A stretch of 64,000 bases of DNA from Modestobacter italicus (GCF_000306785.1 NC_017955.1:186001-250000), one strand, 5' to 3'; shown: positions 23,760 through 33,236, counted from the stretch's first letter. The notes: generated from the letters alone by a model not told the origin. Numbers and translations: made by a program.

Positions 23760-24387
23760 CGTCCACCTCCAAGCGGTCGCGCAGCCGTTCCAGGGTGCGT
23801 CGGATGTGGCTCTTCACGGTGCCCAGCGGGATCCCGGTGCGGGCCGCGATCTGCGTGTGGGTCAGGTCGGCGAAGAACGCGAGCTCGATGATCCTTCGTT
23901 GTGGTTGGCCGATGCGGTTCAACTCGCCGAGCAGCAGCACCCGGTCGGCGACCGCGTCGTCCACCCGGGTGGTGTCGGTCGGGTCCGGCCGGGACCGCGC
24001 GTCGGCGGCAGCCGCCTCGGCCGAGCGGCGCTGCCGGGCCATCTTCGCCCAGGTGTCGGCGATCTTGTGCCGGCAGATGCCCACCAGCCAGGCCGGCAGC
24101 GGACCGGCGGCCGGGCTGTAGCCTTCCCGGCCGGTCCAGGCCGCGACGAAGGTCTGCTGGGTGACGTCCTCGGCGTCGGGGCCCGGACCGAAGGCGCGCA
24201 CGGCCATGCCGTGCACCTGGCCGGCCCAGCGCGCGTAGGCCTCCGCGAGCGCCTGCTCGTCGCCGGCGCAGAAGCGCCGGGCGACCTCGGCGTCGCTCGG
24301 TTCCGCGGCGGGGACGGGCGCCACCTCCCTGACCACCTCCCGAACGTAGGGGATCCCCGCCAGGCGCGGGCGGGACACCGCGGTCAC
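23740..24387 (-). CDS. ECF sigma factor, SigK-like
   Basis: This 215-aa ECF sigma factor has region 2 with DAEDVTQQTFVAAW and region 4 with IIELAFFADLTHTQIAARTG then PLGTVKSHIRRTLERLRDRL. It pairs with the overlapping RskA-like gene, so SigK is the likely subfamily. The GTG start overlaps the sortase stop by 4 bp (GTGA); a later GTG near VREVVREVAP is an alternative. It lies third in a DUF4397-sortase-sigma-anti-sigma run, so it probably controls its own operon and a cell-surface regulon. Confidence 0.9.
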   Translation of the reverse strand: MTAVSRPRLAGIPYVREVVREVAPVPAAEPSDAEVARRFCAGDEQALAEAYARWAGQVHGMAVRAFGPGPDAEDVTQQTFVAAWTGREGYSPAAGPLPAWLVGICRHKIADTWAKMARQRRSAEAAAADARSRPDPTDTTRVDDAVADRVLLLGELNRIGQPQRRIIELAFFADLTHTQIAARTGIPLGTVKSHIRRTLERLRDRLEVDGAALHP

Positions 24388-25028
24388 GGCGCGGGTTCGG
24401 CGACGACGACGACGTTGTCGGTGTAGCTGCGCAGCTCCGGCAGGAACTCCCCGCCGCAGGTGAGCAGCACCAGCCGGGGCGGCCCGGTGCGCTGGAAGAG
24501 GGCGTCCAGCGGCACGGCGCGCTTCTCGATCAGCTCCCGGGAGACGATCCGCCAGCCGGTGACGGCGCCGGACGCGTCGGTCACCCGGACCTCGTCGCCG
24601 ACCTCGGCCTCGCGCAGCGGTGCCAGCGCACCCAGGCCCTGCTCGGCGTCGTCGACGTGCCCGGCGAGCACCGCCGTCCCCTCGTCGTCGCCGGGGGCGG
24701 GGCCGAACCGGTACCAGCCGACCCGGTCGACGTCCTCCGGGAGGGTCATCGCGCCGTCGGGCTCCACGCCCACCGGGTCGAGCGGGGTGTCGACCCCGGC
24801 CAGCTGCAGCCGGACCGGGGGCACGACGGGCACGACCGCGGACGGGGCGGCCGGGCGGGCGGTCACCGCGGGGGCGGCGACCGCGGGCACGGGTGCAGGA
24901 GGAGCGGTGCTCAGCACCGAGGCCACCGGCGGCCCCGCCGCCGTGGCGGGGCGGGTCACCGCCCACGCCGTCGGGACTCCGACGGCGAGGGCGAGACCGG
25001 CGACCAGCACGGCGACGGGGACGCGCAC
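24384..25028 (-). CDS. Sortase, class E/F type
   Basis: This 214-aa transpeptidase is anchored by an N-terminal hydrophobic segment (residues 3-25), followed by a Pro/Ala-rich linker and a sortase domain. The catalytic triad is visible: His in AVLAGHVDD, Cys in LVLLTCGGEF, Arg in ELRSYTDNVVV. Such enzymes attach secreted proteins to the actinobacterial cell wall. The nearest candidate substrate is the DUF4397 protein encoded 8 bases upstream. GTG start. Confidence 0.92.
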   Translation of the reverse strand: MRVPVAVLVAGLALAVGVPTAWAVTRPATAAGPPVASVLSTAPPAPVPAVAAPAVTARPAAPSAVVPVVPPVRLQLAGVDTPLDPVGVEPDGAMTLPEDVDRVGWYRFGPAPGDDEGTAVLAGHVDDAEQGLGALAPLREAEVGDEVRVTDASGAVTGWRIVSRELIEKRAVPLDALFQRTGPPRLVLLTCGGEFLPELRSYTDNVVVVAEPAP

Positions 25029-25036
25029 GGGGGAGC

Positions 25037-25846
25037 TCAGGCCCGGGTGGCGAGCAGCCGGCGGCCGGCGAGCGCCGCGGCGACCAGGCCGGCGCCGGAC
25101 AGCGCGACCAGCGGCAGCGGCAGGCCGTCACTGGTCAGGCCACCCGAGCCGCCGGGGACGGCGGAGGGAGCGGAGTCCATCCCGCCCAGGGTCTGGACGG
25201 CCAGCTGGTAGCCGGCGTCGGCCGAGCCCCAGGCGTAGACCGCGGTGACGGTGCCCTCGCCGAGGGTCAGGTCGGCCGGGCCGATCGCCACGGTGGTGGT
25301 GCCGGCCAGGACCACGTCGGCGGAGATGGTGCCGGCCGGGACCTCCAGCGTCGCCTCGTTCGGGTTGGTCAGCCCGGGGGCGATGACCGAGCCACCGGCG
25401 CGGACGTCGACGGCGGGGGCGGCCGCGGTGTGCCGCACGGTGACCCGGGCCTGGCCGGCCGGGACGGCCGACACGTCGTTGACGAAGGGCGTCAGGACCG
25501 GCGTGCCGGTCTCGGTCAGGTGCGCGACCACGGTGGCGTTCGCGCCGGCCGGGACGGAGACGTCGTCGGCCTTCGCGGCGGGCTCGGTGCTGGTCGGGTC
25601 CGCGCCCGCCGGGTAGATGGCCAGGTCGTACTCGCCGGCCGGCAGGGACATCTCGTCGGTGAGCGTGCCCGGCTGGAAGTCCGGGATCAGCTCCTCGCCG
25701 TTGGCGTAGACGTCGACCGTCACGCCGGGGACGGCGTGCAGGACCGACACGGTGGCGGTGTCGGCGGCGCCGGCGGGCGGTGCCGCCAGGACGACGAGAC
25801 CGCCGGCGGCGGCGGCGGCCAGGGTGATGCTGCGTGCTCGGCTCAC
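25037..25846 (-). CDS. Secreted DUF4397 surface protein
   Basis: This 269-aa exported protein has a signal peptide ending near PPAGA (residue ~27) and two DUF4397 repeats (VSVLHAVPGVTVDVYANG..., VTVRHTAAAPAVDVRAGG...) of Ig-like beta strands. A Gly/Ser linker, a hydrophobic segment and a short basic tail (AGRRLLATRA) end the chain. No strict LPxTG is seen; DGLPLPLV is the nearest pattern. It is the first gene of the sortase/SigK/RskA operon and GGAAGGA precedes the GTG start. A wall-attached or membrane-tethered role is inferred. Confidence 0.88.
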   Translation of the reverse strand: MSRARSITLAAAAAGGLVVLAAPPAGAADTATVSVLHAVPGVTVDVYANGEELIPDFQPGTLTDEMSLPAGEYDLAIYPAGADPTSTEPAAKADDVSVPAGANATVVAHLTETGTPVLTPFVNDVSAVPAGQARVTVRHTAAAPAVDVRAGGSVIAPGLTNPNEATLEVPAGTISADVVLAGTTTVAIGPADLTLGEGTVTAVYAWGSADAGYQLAVQTLGGMDSAPSAVPGGSGGLTSDGLPLPLVALSGAGLVAAALAGRRLLATRA

Positions 25847-25924
25847 GGTGGTTCCTTCCGGGTGGACGGGGAGGTGCTCACCCCGTCCTTCCGCGGCTCC
25901 CCCCGCCCCGGATGCAGCGACCGG

Positions 25925-27067
25925 TCAGCGGGCCAGCCCGGCGGCCAGCGCGTCGAGGTCGTCGAGGGTGGCGTCCAGGTGCGGCGAGACGCGCAGCACC
26001 GGCCCGGTCAGCTCCGCGCGGGCGCGCTCCCGGCCCACCGCCGTCACCAGCACGCCGTGCTCGGCGTGCAGCCGGTCGACCGTCGCGGCGACGTCGACGC
26101 CGGCGGGCGGCCGCAGCGTGGTGATCGCGGTCGGGGAGTCCAGCGGCTCGACGACCGACCAGCCGCCCCGCCCGCCGAGCAGCTCCCGGGTGGCCCGGCC
26201 GAGCGCCGCGAGCCGGCCGCGGACCCGGTCCGGCCCGGCGGCCAGGTGCTCGCCGAGGGCGACCACGAGACCGACCCGGCCGGCGACGTGCGCGTCGGCG
26301 GACTCGTACCAGCGGGCGTGGTCGACGTCCGCGCCGCCGTCGTCGAACAGCTCCGGGCCGACCGCCGGGGTCAGCCGGGCGGTGATCGAGGGCCGCATCA
26401 CCAGGAAGCCCACGCCGCGCGGCCCGGCCAGCCACTTGCGGGCCGGTGCGTAGGCGACGTCGGCGCCCAGGTCGCAGTCGACCTGGTCGAGCGCCTGCGC
26501 GACGTCGAGCACCAGCGGCACGCCGGCGGCGCGGCACAGGGCGGCCAGCTCGCGGCCGGGCTGGACGACGCCGCGGTGGCTGGCCACCAGGGTCACGTGC
26601 ACCAGCGCGGGCGGGTCGTCGCGCAGCACCCGCTCGACGCCGGCCAGGTCGGCGCGGCCCAGGTCGTCGGCGGGCAGCACGACCGGCACCAGGCCCGCGT
26701 CGGCGAGGACGGCGGCGTTGTGCCAGTACTCGCCGGGCAGCACGCCCACCCGGGTGCCGGGCGCCGGCCGCCAGCGGCCGATGAGCGTGCGCAGCGAGGC
26801 CGAGGCGCTCTCGGTGAACGCCACGTCGGCGGCCGCCATCCCGACCAGCCCGGCGAGCACCGAGCGGCCCTGCTGCAGCAGGCCCTCGGCGGCGGCCTCG
26901 GCGACGTGCGCGCCGACCTCCGCCTCGTGCCGGGCGTGCCGGGCCACCGCCTCGAGCACCTGCTCGCTCTGTCGGCTGCAGGCCGCCGAGTTGAGGTGGA
27001 CCACGGCCGGCCGCGGTCGGGCGGCGCGCCAGCGGGTGCCCAGGTCGTCGTGCGGGAGCGCGGTCAC
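25925..27067 (-). CDS. EgtE-like class V aminotransferase
   Basis: This 380-aa PLP enzyme of fold type I has the PLP lysine in APARKWLAGPRGVGFL (~residue 181) and the cofactor Asp in VPLVLDVAQALDQVD. The N-terminal HLNSAACSRQS...HARHEAEVG resembles the EgtE C-S lyase that makes ergothioneine from hercynylcysteine sulfoxide. No egtA-D is within the window, so the role is not confirmed; a cysteine-desulfurase-like activity is possible. GTG at 27067 has TAGCGT seven bases upstream, which suggests a leaderless transcript. Confidence 0.75.
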   Translation of the reverse strand: MTALPHDDLGTRWRAARPRPAVVHLNSAACSRQSEQVLEAVARHARHEAEVGAHVAEAAAEGLLQQGRSVLAGLVGMAAADVAFTESASASLRTLIGRWRPAPGTRVGVLPGEYWHNAAVLADAGLVPVVLPADDLGRADLAGVERVLRDDPPALVHVTLVASHRGVVQPGRELAALCRAAGVPLVLDVAQALDQVDCDLGADVAYAPARKWLAGPRGVGFLVMRPSITARLTPAVGPELFDDGGADVDHARWYESADAHVAGRVGLVVALGEHLAAGPDRVRGRLAALGRATRELLGGRGGWSVVEPLDSPTAITTLRPPAGVDVAATVDRLHAEHGVLVTAVGRERARAELTGPVLRVSPHLDATLDDLDALAAGLAR

Positions 27068-27200
27068 CGGCCCGACGCTAGGGCACCGCCGGCGCGCGGG
27101 TGGGCAGGAGCACGCGTGGGTGCGCTCCGGCCGGGTAGGGGAGGCAGGAGCACAGCTGCCAGCACGGCGGCCCGGAGACGACGGAACGGGGACCAGCCGC

Positions 27201-28160
27201 ATGGACGGGGCGCACCGGGCACTCATCGGCGCCTCGGACCCAGAGCTGGTCGACGGCACGGTGGCCTTCGTCCGGGACGCCCTCGACGCCGGTGAGCAGG
27301 TCGTCGTCGTCTGCACCGACCCGACCGCCGAGCTGCTGCAGAAGGCGCTGGCCGACCTCCCGCAGGTCGCCTGGGCCGAGTGGGGCGAGGTCTACGGCCA
27401 CGGCCCGGCCGCGGCGGTCACCGCGGTCCGCCGGCTCGGCGAGCGGCACCGGACGCCGGGCAACCGCGTGGTGCGCGTCGTCCTGGAGCCGCTGGCCGGG
27501 CCGGACCGCGACACCTGGCGGGAGTGGCAGCGCTACGACGCCGTGCTGGACCACCAGCTCGACGAGGCCGACCGGCTCGGCGAGGAGCCGCTGCTGGTGC
27601 TCTGCCTGTGCGACACCCGGCGGGTCCCGGCCGAGCTGGTCCAGGCCGCCCGGCACACGCACCCCTCGCTGCAGGTCGACGGCGCCGCGGTGGTCAACCC
27701 CGCGCACGTCGACGCCGCCGAGTACCTCACCTCGCTGCCGGTGCCGGTCGAGCCGCTGGAGGCGACCCAGCCGCTGGTGCGCGCCGACTCGGTGCGCGAC
27801 CTCCGCGGCCTGCGCCGGGACCTCGCCGCCCGCGCGGCCGAGGCCCGGCTGCCGGCCGGCTCCGAGTCGGCGCTGGAGGACTTCCTGCTCGCGGTCGACG
27901 AGATGACCACCAACGCGCTGCGGCACGGCCGGCCGCCGGTCGACCTGCGGCTGTGGGTCGACGACCGGCGGCTGGTCTGCACGGTCACCGACCGCGGCGC
28001 CGGGCTGCAGGACCCGTTCATCGGCTACGGCCCGGCGCACGGCGACGACCTGTCGCTGGGCGGCATGGGGCTGTGGCTGGCCCGCCAGCTCTGCGACCAC
28101 GTGGACATCAGCGTCGCCGACCAGGGCGTCCGGGTCCGGCTCACCACCGTCCTGCACTGA
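27201..28160 (+). CDS. MEDS-domain anti-sigma regulatory kinase
   Basis: This is a 319-aa cytoplasmic protein. Residues ~5-170 form a MEDS (sensory, methanogen/methylotroph DcmR-like) domain beginning HRALIGASDPELVDGTVAFV, and residues ~195-319 form an RsbW-like ATPase with DEMTTNALRHG (N box) and VTDRGAGLQDP, GGMGLWLARQL. Such fusions act as anti-sigma or anti-anti-sigma switches in actinobacterial stress and light responses. No cognate sigma or STAS partner is adjacent. The stop lies one base before the DUF309 gene. Confidence 0.85.
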   Translation: MDGAHRALIGASDPELVDGTVAFVRDALDAGEQVVVVCTDPTAELLQKALADLPQVAWAEWGEVYGHGPAAAVTAVRRLGERHRTPGNRVVRVVLEPLAGPDRDTWREWQRYDAVLDHQLDEADRLGEEPLLVLCLCDTRRVPAELVQAARHTHPSLQVDGAAVVNPAHVDAAEYLTSLPVPVEPLEATQPLVRADSVRDLRGLRRDLAARAAEARLPAGSESALEDFLLAVDEMTTNALRHGRPPVDLRLWVDDRRLVCTVTDRGAGLQDPFIGYGPAHGDDLSLGGMGLWLARQLCDHVDISVADQGVRVRLTTVLH

Positions 28161-28161
28161 C

Positions 28162-28638
28162 GTGGCCGGCGCCGACCGGGACCGCGACGCCGCCGGCCGC
28201 GCCCGCAACGCCCGCCCGCGGGACGCGCTCGGCCGGCCGCTGCCGCACGGTTCGGTCGGCGAGCCGCGCGCCCCGGAGGGCGTCGTCCGCACGCCGGAGG
28301 CGACCCTGCGCGAGGCGCAGGCACTGCTCGACGCCGGTCGCCCCTTCCACGCCCACGAGGTGCTGGAGGACGCCTGGAAGACCGGTCCCGACGACGAGCG
28401 CGACCTGTGGCGAGGCCTGGCCCAACTCGCGGTCGGGCTGACCCACGCTGCCCGCGGGAACGGCCCGGGAGCGGCCACCCTGCTGACCCGGGGCGCGCGC
28501 TCGCTGGGCACCGCGGTCGGCGCGGCGGCGCGCCACGGGGTCGACGTCCCGGGTCTCGTCGGGTGGGCGGAGCGGCTGGCCGCCGCCGCGGCGGCGGGCG
28601 GGCCGGTGGACCTGACCCCGCCCCGGCTCACCGGCTGA
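28162..28638 (+). CDS. DUF309 domain protein
   Basis: This is a 158-aa protein with an N-terminal Arg-rich tail (~40 residues) and a helical DUF309 domain containing FHAHEVLEDAWKTGPDDERD and GLAQLAVGLTHAARGN. Function is unknown; the paired His and Glu residues of the helices suggest a metal or small-molecule site. The GTG start is one base after the upstream stop, so the two genes form an operon. Confidence 0.85.
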   Translation: MAGADRDRDAAGRARNARPRDALGRPLPHGSVGEPRAPEGVVRTPEATLREAQALLDAGRPFHAHEVLEDAWKTGPDDERDLWRGLAQLAVGLTHAARGNGPGAATLLTRGARSLGTAVGAAARHGVDVPGLVGWAERLAAAAAAGGPVDLTPPRLTG

Positions 28639-28692
28639 CCCGGTGCCACTCCCCTGTGGTGGGACGACCACGGTGAGTGCCACGATGAGCCT

Positions 28693-30165
28693 GTGACGGC
28701 CATCACCTCTGACGCGAGCACCCCCGCACCGCCCGCCGCCCGTGGGCTGGTGACCTCGGCGTCCTATTCGATCACCGTGCGCCTCGCCGCCGACGGCGAC
28801 CCGGCCAGCGTCGGGCGGATCGCCACCGCGGTGGGCAGCGCCGGGGGCGCGGTCACCGCCATCGACGTCGTCGAGTCCCGGCCCGACGGGCTGATCGTCG
28901 ACGTCACCTGCTCGGCCGCCGACGCCGCGCACTCGGAGGAGGTCGTCGCCGCGCTCGACGCGGTCGACAACGTGCACGTGCGCAAGGTCAGCGACCGCAC
29001 CTTCCTGCTGCACCTGGGCGGGAAGCTGGAGGTCGCCTCCAAGGTGCCGCTGAAGACCCGTGACGACCTGTCGATGGCCTACACCCCCGGGGTGGCACGG
29101 GTCTGCCTGGCGCTGGCCGAGCACCCCGAGGACGTCCGCCGGCTGACGATCAAGGGCAACACCGTCGCCGTGGTCACCGACGGCTCGGCCGTGCTGGGCC
29201 TGGGCGACATCGGGCCCGGTGCCTCGATGCCGGTGATGGAGGGCAAGGCCGCGCTGTTCAAGCGGTTCGCCGACATCGACGCGTGGCCGATCGCGCTGGA
29301 CACCCAGGACGTCGACGAGATCGTCCGCACCGTCGAGCTCATCGCGCCGGGCTTCGGGGGCATCAACCTGGAGGACATCGCCGCACCGCGCTGCTTCGAG
29401 ATCGAGGCCCGGCTGCGGGAGAAGCTGGACATCCCGGTCTTCCACGACGACCAGCACGGGACGGCGATCTGCGTGCTCGCCGCGCTGCGCAACGCGCTGC
29501 GGGTGGTGGACAAGTCGCTGGAGGACGTGCAGGTCGTCGTCGCCGGCGGCGGCGCGGCCGGGACGGCGATCGTCTCGCTGCTGCTGGAGGCCGGCGCCAC
29601 GAAGGTGCTGGTCTGGGACCGCGAGGGCATCCTCTCCCCGGACGACGAGCGGCTGTCCCCGGCCAAGCTGGACCTGGCCCGGCGCACCAACCCCGGCTGC
29701 CGCCGCGGCGAGCTGCCCGACGCGCTGGTCGGCGCGGACGTGTTCATCGGGGTCAGCGCGGCCAACGTCATCCCGGCCGAGGCGCTGGCCGGGATGAACG
29801 AGCGGGCGGTGGTGTTCCCGATGGCCAACCCCACCCCGGACGTCGACCCGGTGCGCGCCCGGCAGTACGCCGACGTGGTCGCCTCGGGCCGCTCGGACCT
29901 GCCCAACCAGATCAACAACGTGCTGGCGTTCCCCGGGGTGTTCCGCGGGCTGCTCGACGCCCGCGCCAAGGAGGTGCGGCCGGGCATGCTGCTCGCCGCC
30001 GCCGAGGCGCTGGCCGCGGTGGTCGGCGATGACCAGCTCAACGCCAACTACATCATCCCGAGCGTCTTCGACCCGGCCGTCACCCAGGCCGTCGCCGCCG
30101 CGGTGGAGCACTCCGCCCGCGCCGAGCCCGGCGCCACGGCACCGACGACCACCGACGCCGACTGA
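28693..30165 (+). CDS. NAD(P)-dependent malic enzyme with ACT domain
   Basis: This 490-aa oxidative decarboxylase converts malate to pyruvate and CO2. The N-terminal ~85 residues form an ACT regulatory domain ([20 protein letters not shown]), which suggests control by an amino acid or similar ligand. The catalytic part has [24 protein letters not shown], the metal site [10 protein letters not shown] and the Rossmann motif [11 protein letters not shown]. Shape and length fit the SfcA/MaeA-like bacterial class. GTG start with CACGAT six bases upstream. The PatB-like gene follows after 4 bases. Confidence 0.95.
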   Translation: MTAITSDASTPAPPAARGLVTSASYSITVRLAADGDPASVGRIATAVGSAGGAVTAIDVVESRPDGLIVDVTCSAADAAHSEEVVAALDAVDNVHVRKVSDRTFLLHLGGKLEVASKVPLKTRDDLSMAYTPGVARVCLALAEHPEDVRRLTIKGNTVAVVTDGSAVLGLGDIGPGASMPVMEGKAALFKRFADIDAWPIALDTQDVDEIVRTVELIAPGFGGINLEDIAAPRCFEIEARLREKLDIPVFHDDQHGTAICVLAALRNALRVVDKSLEDVQVVVAGGGAAGTAIVSLLLEAGATKVLVWDREGILSPDDERLSPAKLDLARRTNPGCRRGELPDALVGADVFIGVSAANVIPAEALAGMNERAVVFPMANPTPDVDPVRARQYADVVASGRSDLPNQINNVLAFPGVFRGLLDARAKEVRPGMLLAAAEALAAVVGDDQLNANYIIPSVFDPAVTQAVAAAVEHSARAEPGATAPTTTDAD

Positions 30166-30169
30166 CCCG

Positions 30170-31357
30170 GTGACCGGCCCCGGGGCCGCCTTCGACGCGC
30201 TCACCGAGGAGGCGCTGCGCGCGGCCGGCAGCCTGAAGTGGACCCGCTACGGCGACGTGATCGGCGCCTTCGTCGCGGAGATGGACTTCGGGACGGCGCC
30301 GGTGGTCACCCGCGCGCTGCACGACGCGGTCGACGCCGGCGCGCTGGGCTACCTGCCCGCGGCCACCCAGCGGGCGATGGCCGAGGCGTGCGCCGCCTGG
30401 CAGGCCGACCGGTACGGCTGGCAGGTGCCCGCCGAGCGCGTCGCCCCGCTGGCCGACGTCCTGGCCGGCCTGCAGGTGGCGATCACGCACTGGACGCCGC
30501 CGGGCACGGCCGTGGTGCTGCCCACCCCGGCGTACATGCCGTTCACGAAGGTGCCGGGGGAGATGGGGCGCGAGCTGGTGCAGGTGCCGATGGTCCCCGG
30601 GGACGACGGTCGGCTCACCTACGACCTGGCCGGCATCGACCGCGCCCTCGCCGCCGGTGCGCGGCTGGTCGTGCACGTCAACCCGCACAACCCGGTCGGC
30701 CGGGTGTTCACCGGGGCCGAGCAGCTCGCCCTCGCCGAGGTGGTCGACCGGCACGGGGCGCGGGTGTTCGCCGACGAGGTGCACGCGCCGCTGGTGCACC
30801 CGGGCGCGGTCCACCGGCCCTACGCCGCGCTGTCCCCGGTCACCGCGGGGCACACGGTGACGGCCACCTCGGCGTCCAAGGCGTGGAACCTGCCGGGGCT
30901 CAAGTGCGCGCAGCTGCTGCTGTCCAACGACGCGGACGCGCAGCTGTGGGCGCGGGTCGGGGAGCGGGCCGAGCACGGCTGCGGCACGCTCGGGGCGGTC
31001 GCGAACACCGTCGCCTACCGCGAGGGCGCCGGCTGGCTGGACGACGTCCTGGCCCACCTCGACGGGAGCCGCCGGCTGCTCGCCGACCTGCTGGCCGAGC
31101 AGCTGCCGCAGGTGCGGTACACGCCGCCGGAGGGCACCTACCTGGCCTGGCTGGACTGCCGGGCGCTGGGGATCGAGGAGCCGCTGGGCGAGTTCTTCCG
31201 CCGCGAGGCCGGGGTGGCGCTGGTCGACGGCACGGAGTGCGGGGCGGCGGGCGCCGGCCACCTGCGGCTGACCCTGGCCACCCCGCGCCCGGTGCTGCGC
31301 ACCATCGTCGAGCGGATGGCCGCCGCCGTCAGGACGGCGGCGGGTCCTGTGTCCTGA
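30170..31357 (+). CDS. PatB/MalY-type PLP C-S lyase
   Basis: This 395-aa fold-type I aminotransferase-like enzyme has the PLP lysine in TATSASKAWNLPGLKCAQ, VHVNPHNPVGRVF binding the phosphate region and ADEVHAPLVHPG supplying the Asp. These are typical of MalY/PatB cystathionine beta-lyases, which cleave cystathionine to homocysteine, pyruvate and ammonia. A role in C-S lyase detoxification or as a regulator like MalY is possible. The GTG start comes 4 bases after the malic enzyme stop, so co-transcription is likely. Confidence 0.88.
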   Translation: MTGPGAAFDALTEEALRAAGSLKWTRYGDVIGAFVAEMDFGTAPVVTRALHDAVDAGALGYLPAATQRAMAEACAAWQADRYGWQVPAERVAPLADVLAGLQVAITHWTPPGTAVVLPTPAYMPFTKVPGEMGRELVQVPMVPGDDGRLTYDLAGIDRALAAGARLVVHVNPHNPVGRVFTGAEQLALAEVVDRHGARVFADEVHAPLVHPGAVHRPYAALSPVTAGHTVTATSASKAWNLPGLKCAQLLLSNDADAQLWARVGERAEHGCGTLGAVANTVAYREGAGWLDDVLAHLDGSRRLLADLLAEQLPQVRYTPPEGTYLAWLDCRALGIEEPLGEFFRREAGVALVDGTECGAAGAGHLRLTLATPRPVLRTIVERMAAAVRTAAGPVS

Positions 31358-31460
31358 CGAGCGGGGGGCCGGAGGCCTCCCCGAGGAGGGACGTCAGCGG
31401 CTCCTCACGACGGGGGACGGCAGGTGGACGCGGTGTCGTCCGGCGGACGACCATGCGCAC

Positions 31461-32330
31461 ATGCCCGAGTTGCCCGAGGTGGAGGCCCTGGCGGCGTTCC
31501 TGCGCGAGAACGCCGTCGGCCGTGTGGTCACGCGCGTCGACCTGGCCGCCGTCCAGGCGATCAAGACCTTCGACCCGCCGCTGTCCGCGCTGGCCGGGCT
31601 GGAGCTCACCGGTGCCATGCGGCACGGCAAGTTCCTCGACCTCGACGTCTCCGGTCTGCACCTGGTCGTGCACCTGGCCCGGGCCGGCTGGCTGCACTGG
31701 CGCACCAACCTGCCGCCGGCTCCGCCGAAGCCGGGCAAGGGGCCGCTGGCGATGCGGGTGCACCTCGAGCCGCGGGAGGGGGAACTGCCGGAGGGCTTCG
31801 ACCTGACCGAGCAGGGCACCCGCAAGGGGCTGGCGGTCTACGTCGTCCGGTCGCCGTCGGAGGTGCCGGGGATCGCCCGGCTCGGCCCGGACGCGCTGAC
31901 CGTGGACACCGAGCAGTTCGGCGCGCTGCTGGCCGGGCGGCACACCCAGCTCAAGGGCACGCTCACCGATCAGACCGTGCTCGCCGGGATCGGCAACGCC
32001 TACTCCGACGAGATCCTGCACGCGGCCAAGCTGTCGCCGTTCAAGATGGCCGACAAGGTCACCGACGACGAGCTGCTCCGGCTGCACGCGGCGATGCGGG
32101 AGACGCTGACCGGTGCGCTGGACCGGCAGCTCGGCCAGCGGGCGGCGACGCTCAAGGGCGAGAAGCGGGCCGGGCTGCAGGTGCACGCCCGCACCGGGCT
32201 GCCGTGCCCGGTCTGCGGGGACACCGTCCGCGAGGTCTCCTTCGCCGACACCTCGCTGCAGTACTGCCCGACCTGCCAGACCGGCGGCAAGCCGCTCGCC
32301 GACCGCCGGATGTCCAAGCTGCTGCGCTGA
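31461..32330 (+). CDS. Fpg/Nei-family DNA glycosylase
   Basis: This 289-aa base-excision enzyme has the catalytic N-terminus MPELPEVEALAAFL (Pro2 and Glu3 essential after Met removal), GIGNAYSDEILHAAKLSPF of the helix-two-turn-helix and a C-terminal zinc finger with CPVCGDTV and YCPTCQTGGK. It belongs to the actinobacterial Fpg-like group rather than classical MutM. Intact catalytic residues imply removal of oxidised bases with AP-lyase activity. It ends at a strong terminator facing the next, convergent gene. Confidence 0.93.
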   Translation: MPELPEVEALAAFLRENAVGRVVTRVDLAAVQAIKTFDPPLSALAGLELTGAMRHGKFLDLDVSGLHLVVHLARAGWLHWRTNLPPAPPKPGKGPLAMRVHLEPREGELPEGFDLTEQGTRKGLAVYVVRSPSEVPGIARLGPDALTVDTEQFGALLAGRHTQLKGTLTDQTVLAGIGNAYSDEILHAAKLSPFKMADKVTDDELLRLHAAMRETLTGALDRQLGQRAATLKGEKRAGLQVHARTGLPCPVCGDTVREVSFADTSLQYCPTCQTGGKPLADRRMSKLLR

Positions 32331-32331
32331 T

Positions 32332-32371
32332 CGGAGTGGGAGGGCGCGGTTTCCGCGTCCCTCCCACTCCG
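32332..32371. terminator. Bidirectional terminator hairpin
   Basis: CGGAGTGGGAGGGCGCGG pairs with CCGCGTCCCTCCCACTCCG across the loop TTT, with one bulged base. It fills the gap between the Fpg stop (32330) and the membrane protein stop (32373), which converge. Confidence 0.85.
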
Positions 32372-32372
32372 C

Positions 32373-33236
32373 TCAGACGGCGTCGAAGCCGACGCGGTCG
32401 ACCTTGCGGTGGTAGCGGGCGCCGAGGCTCCCGCCGAGCACGGCACCGGCCAGCGTGGCGACCAGGACGGCGACCAGCGCGATGATCCCGGCGGTCGTCG
32501 CGTTGCCCTCGTCGACCGGGATCCGCGGCAGGTCCAGGTCGGCGAAGACGTTGTACTCGGACCCGAAGAACAGCCCGGCCAGCGCCAGCAGGACGACCAC
32601 GACCAGGCCGATCACCCACACCGCCACGCCCTGCCGCGCGCCGTCGAAGCGCGCCATCCGGCCGGCGACGTAGCCGCCGGCGAGGTAGGCCAGGAACAGC
32701 GCGACCAGCAGCGCGATGCCCGCGCCGAGCCCGATGCCCGACGCCGCCGAGTCGGCGGCCTCGTCGACCGAGCCCACCCGGTCGGAGAGACCGAAGGCCA
32801 GCCCGCCGGCAGACAGCAGCGCGATGAGGAGGACGGCCATCCCGTTCGCCGACAGCCAGCCGAAGAACGCCGCGCCCCACGAGACCCCGCCGTAGCGGGC
32901 CCGCTGCGCGGTGAGGACCTGCTGCCGCTCGGCGTGCCCCAGCCCGCGGTGCCGGTCGACGTCGGCGGCCGCGGCCGGGGCGCTCACCGGGGGAGCGGGG
33001 GCCGGCGTGCTGGTGGCGGCGGGCACCGGCTCGTTCGGGAGGGTCGGTGTCCGGTCCACCACCGGCGAGGCGATGGTGGTCTCGTCGTCGGCCAGCCGGC
33101 TGGTGTCGACGGTGTCCGCCCGCTGGCCGGTCACGGCGTGCGCTCCGGCACCGGAGATGGCGTTGGTGTCGTCCGCGGTGCGGTTGCCGCTGAAGACGGC
33201 GCGGACGGTGTCGGTGACGCGCTTCTGAGCGGCCAT
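32373..33236 (-). CDS. Four-TM membrane protein, function unknown
   Basis: This 287-aa protein has a cytoplasmic, Pro/Ala-rich N-terminal half (to ~residue 120) with a QQVLTAQRARYGG amphipathic stretch, then four membrane segments (about 125-145, 165-190, 205-225, 245-265). The pattern AYLAGGYVAGRMAR between segments resembles YrzE/TIGR04086-type glycine-zipper proteins. AGGAGG precedes the ATG. The role is not known; the long tail may bind a partner. Confidence 0.75.
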   Translation of the reverse strand: MAAQKRVTDTVRAVFSGNRTADDTNAISGAGAHAVTGQRADTVDTSRLADDETTIASPVVDRTPTLPNEPVPAATSTPAPAPPVSAPAAAADVDRHRGLGHAERQQVLTAQRARYGGVSWGAAFFGWLSANGMAVLLIALLSAGGLAFGLSDRVGSVDEAADSAASGIGLGAGIALLVALFLAYLAGGYVAGRMARFDGARQGVAVWVIGLVVVVLLALAGLFFGSEYNVFADLDLPRIPVDEGNATTAGIIALVAVLVATLAGAVLGGSLGARYHRKVDRVGFDAV

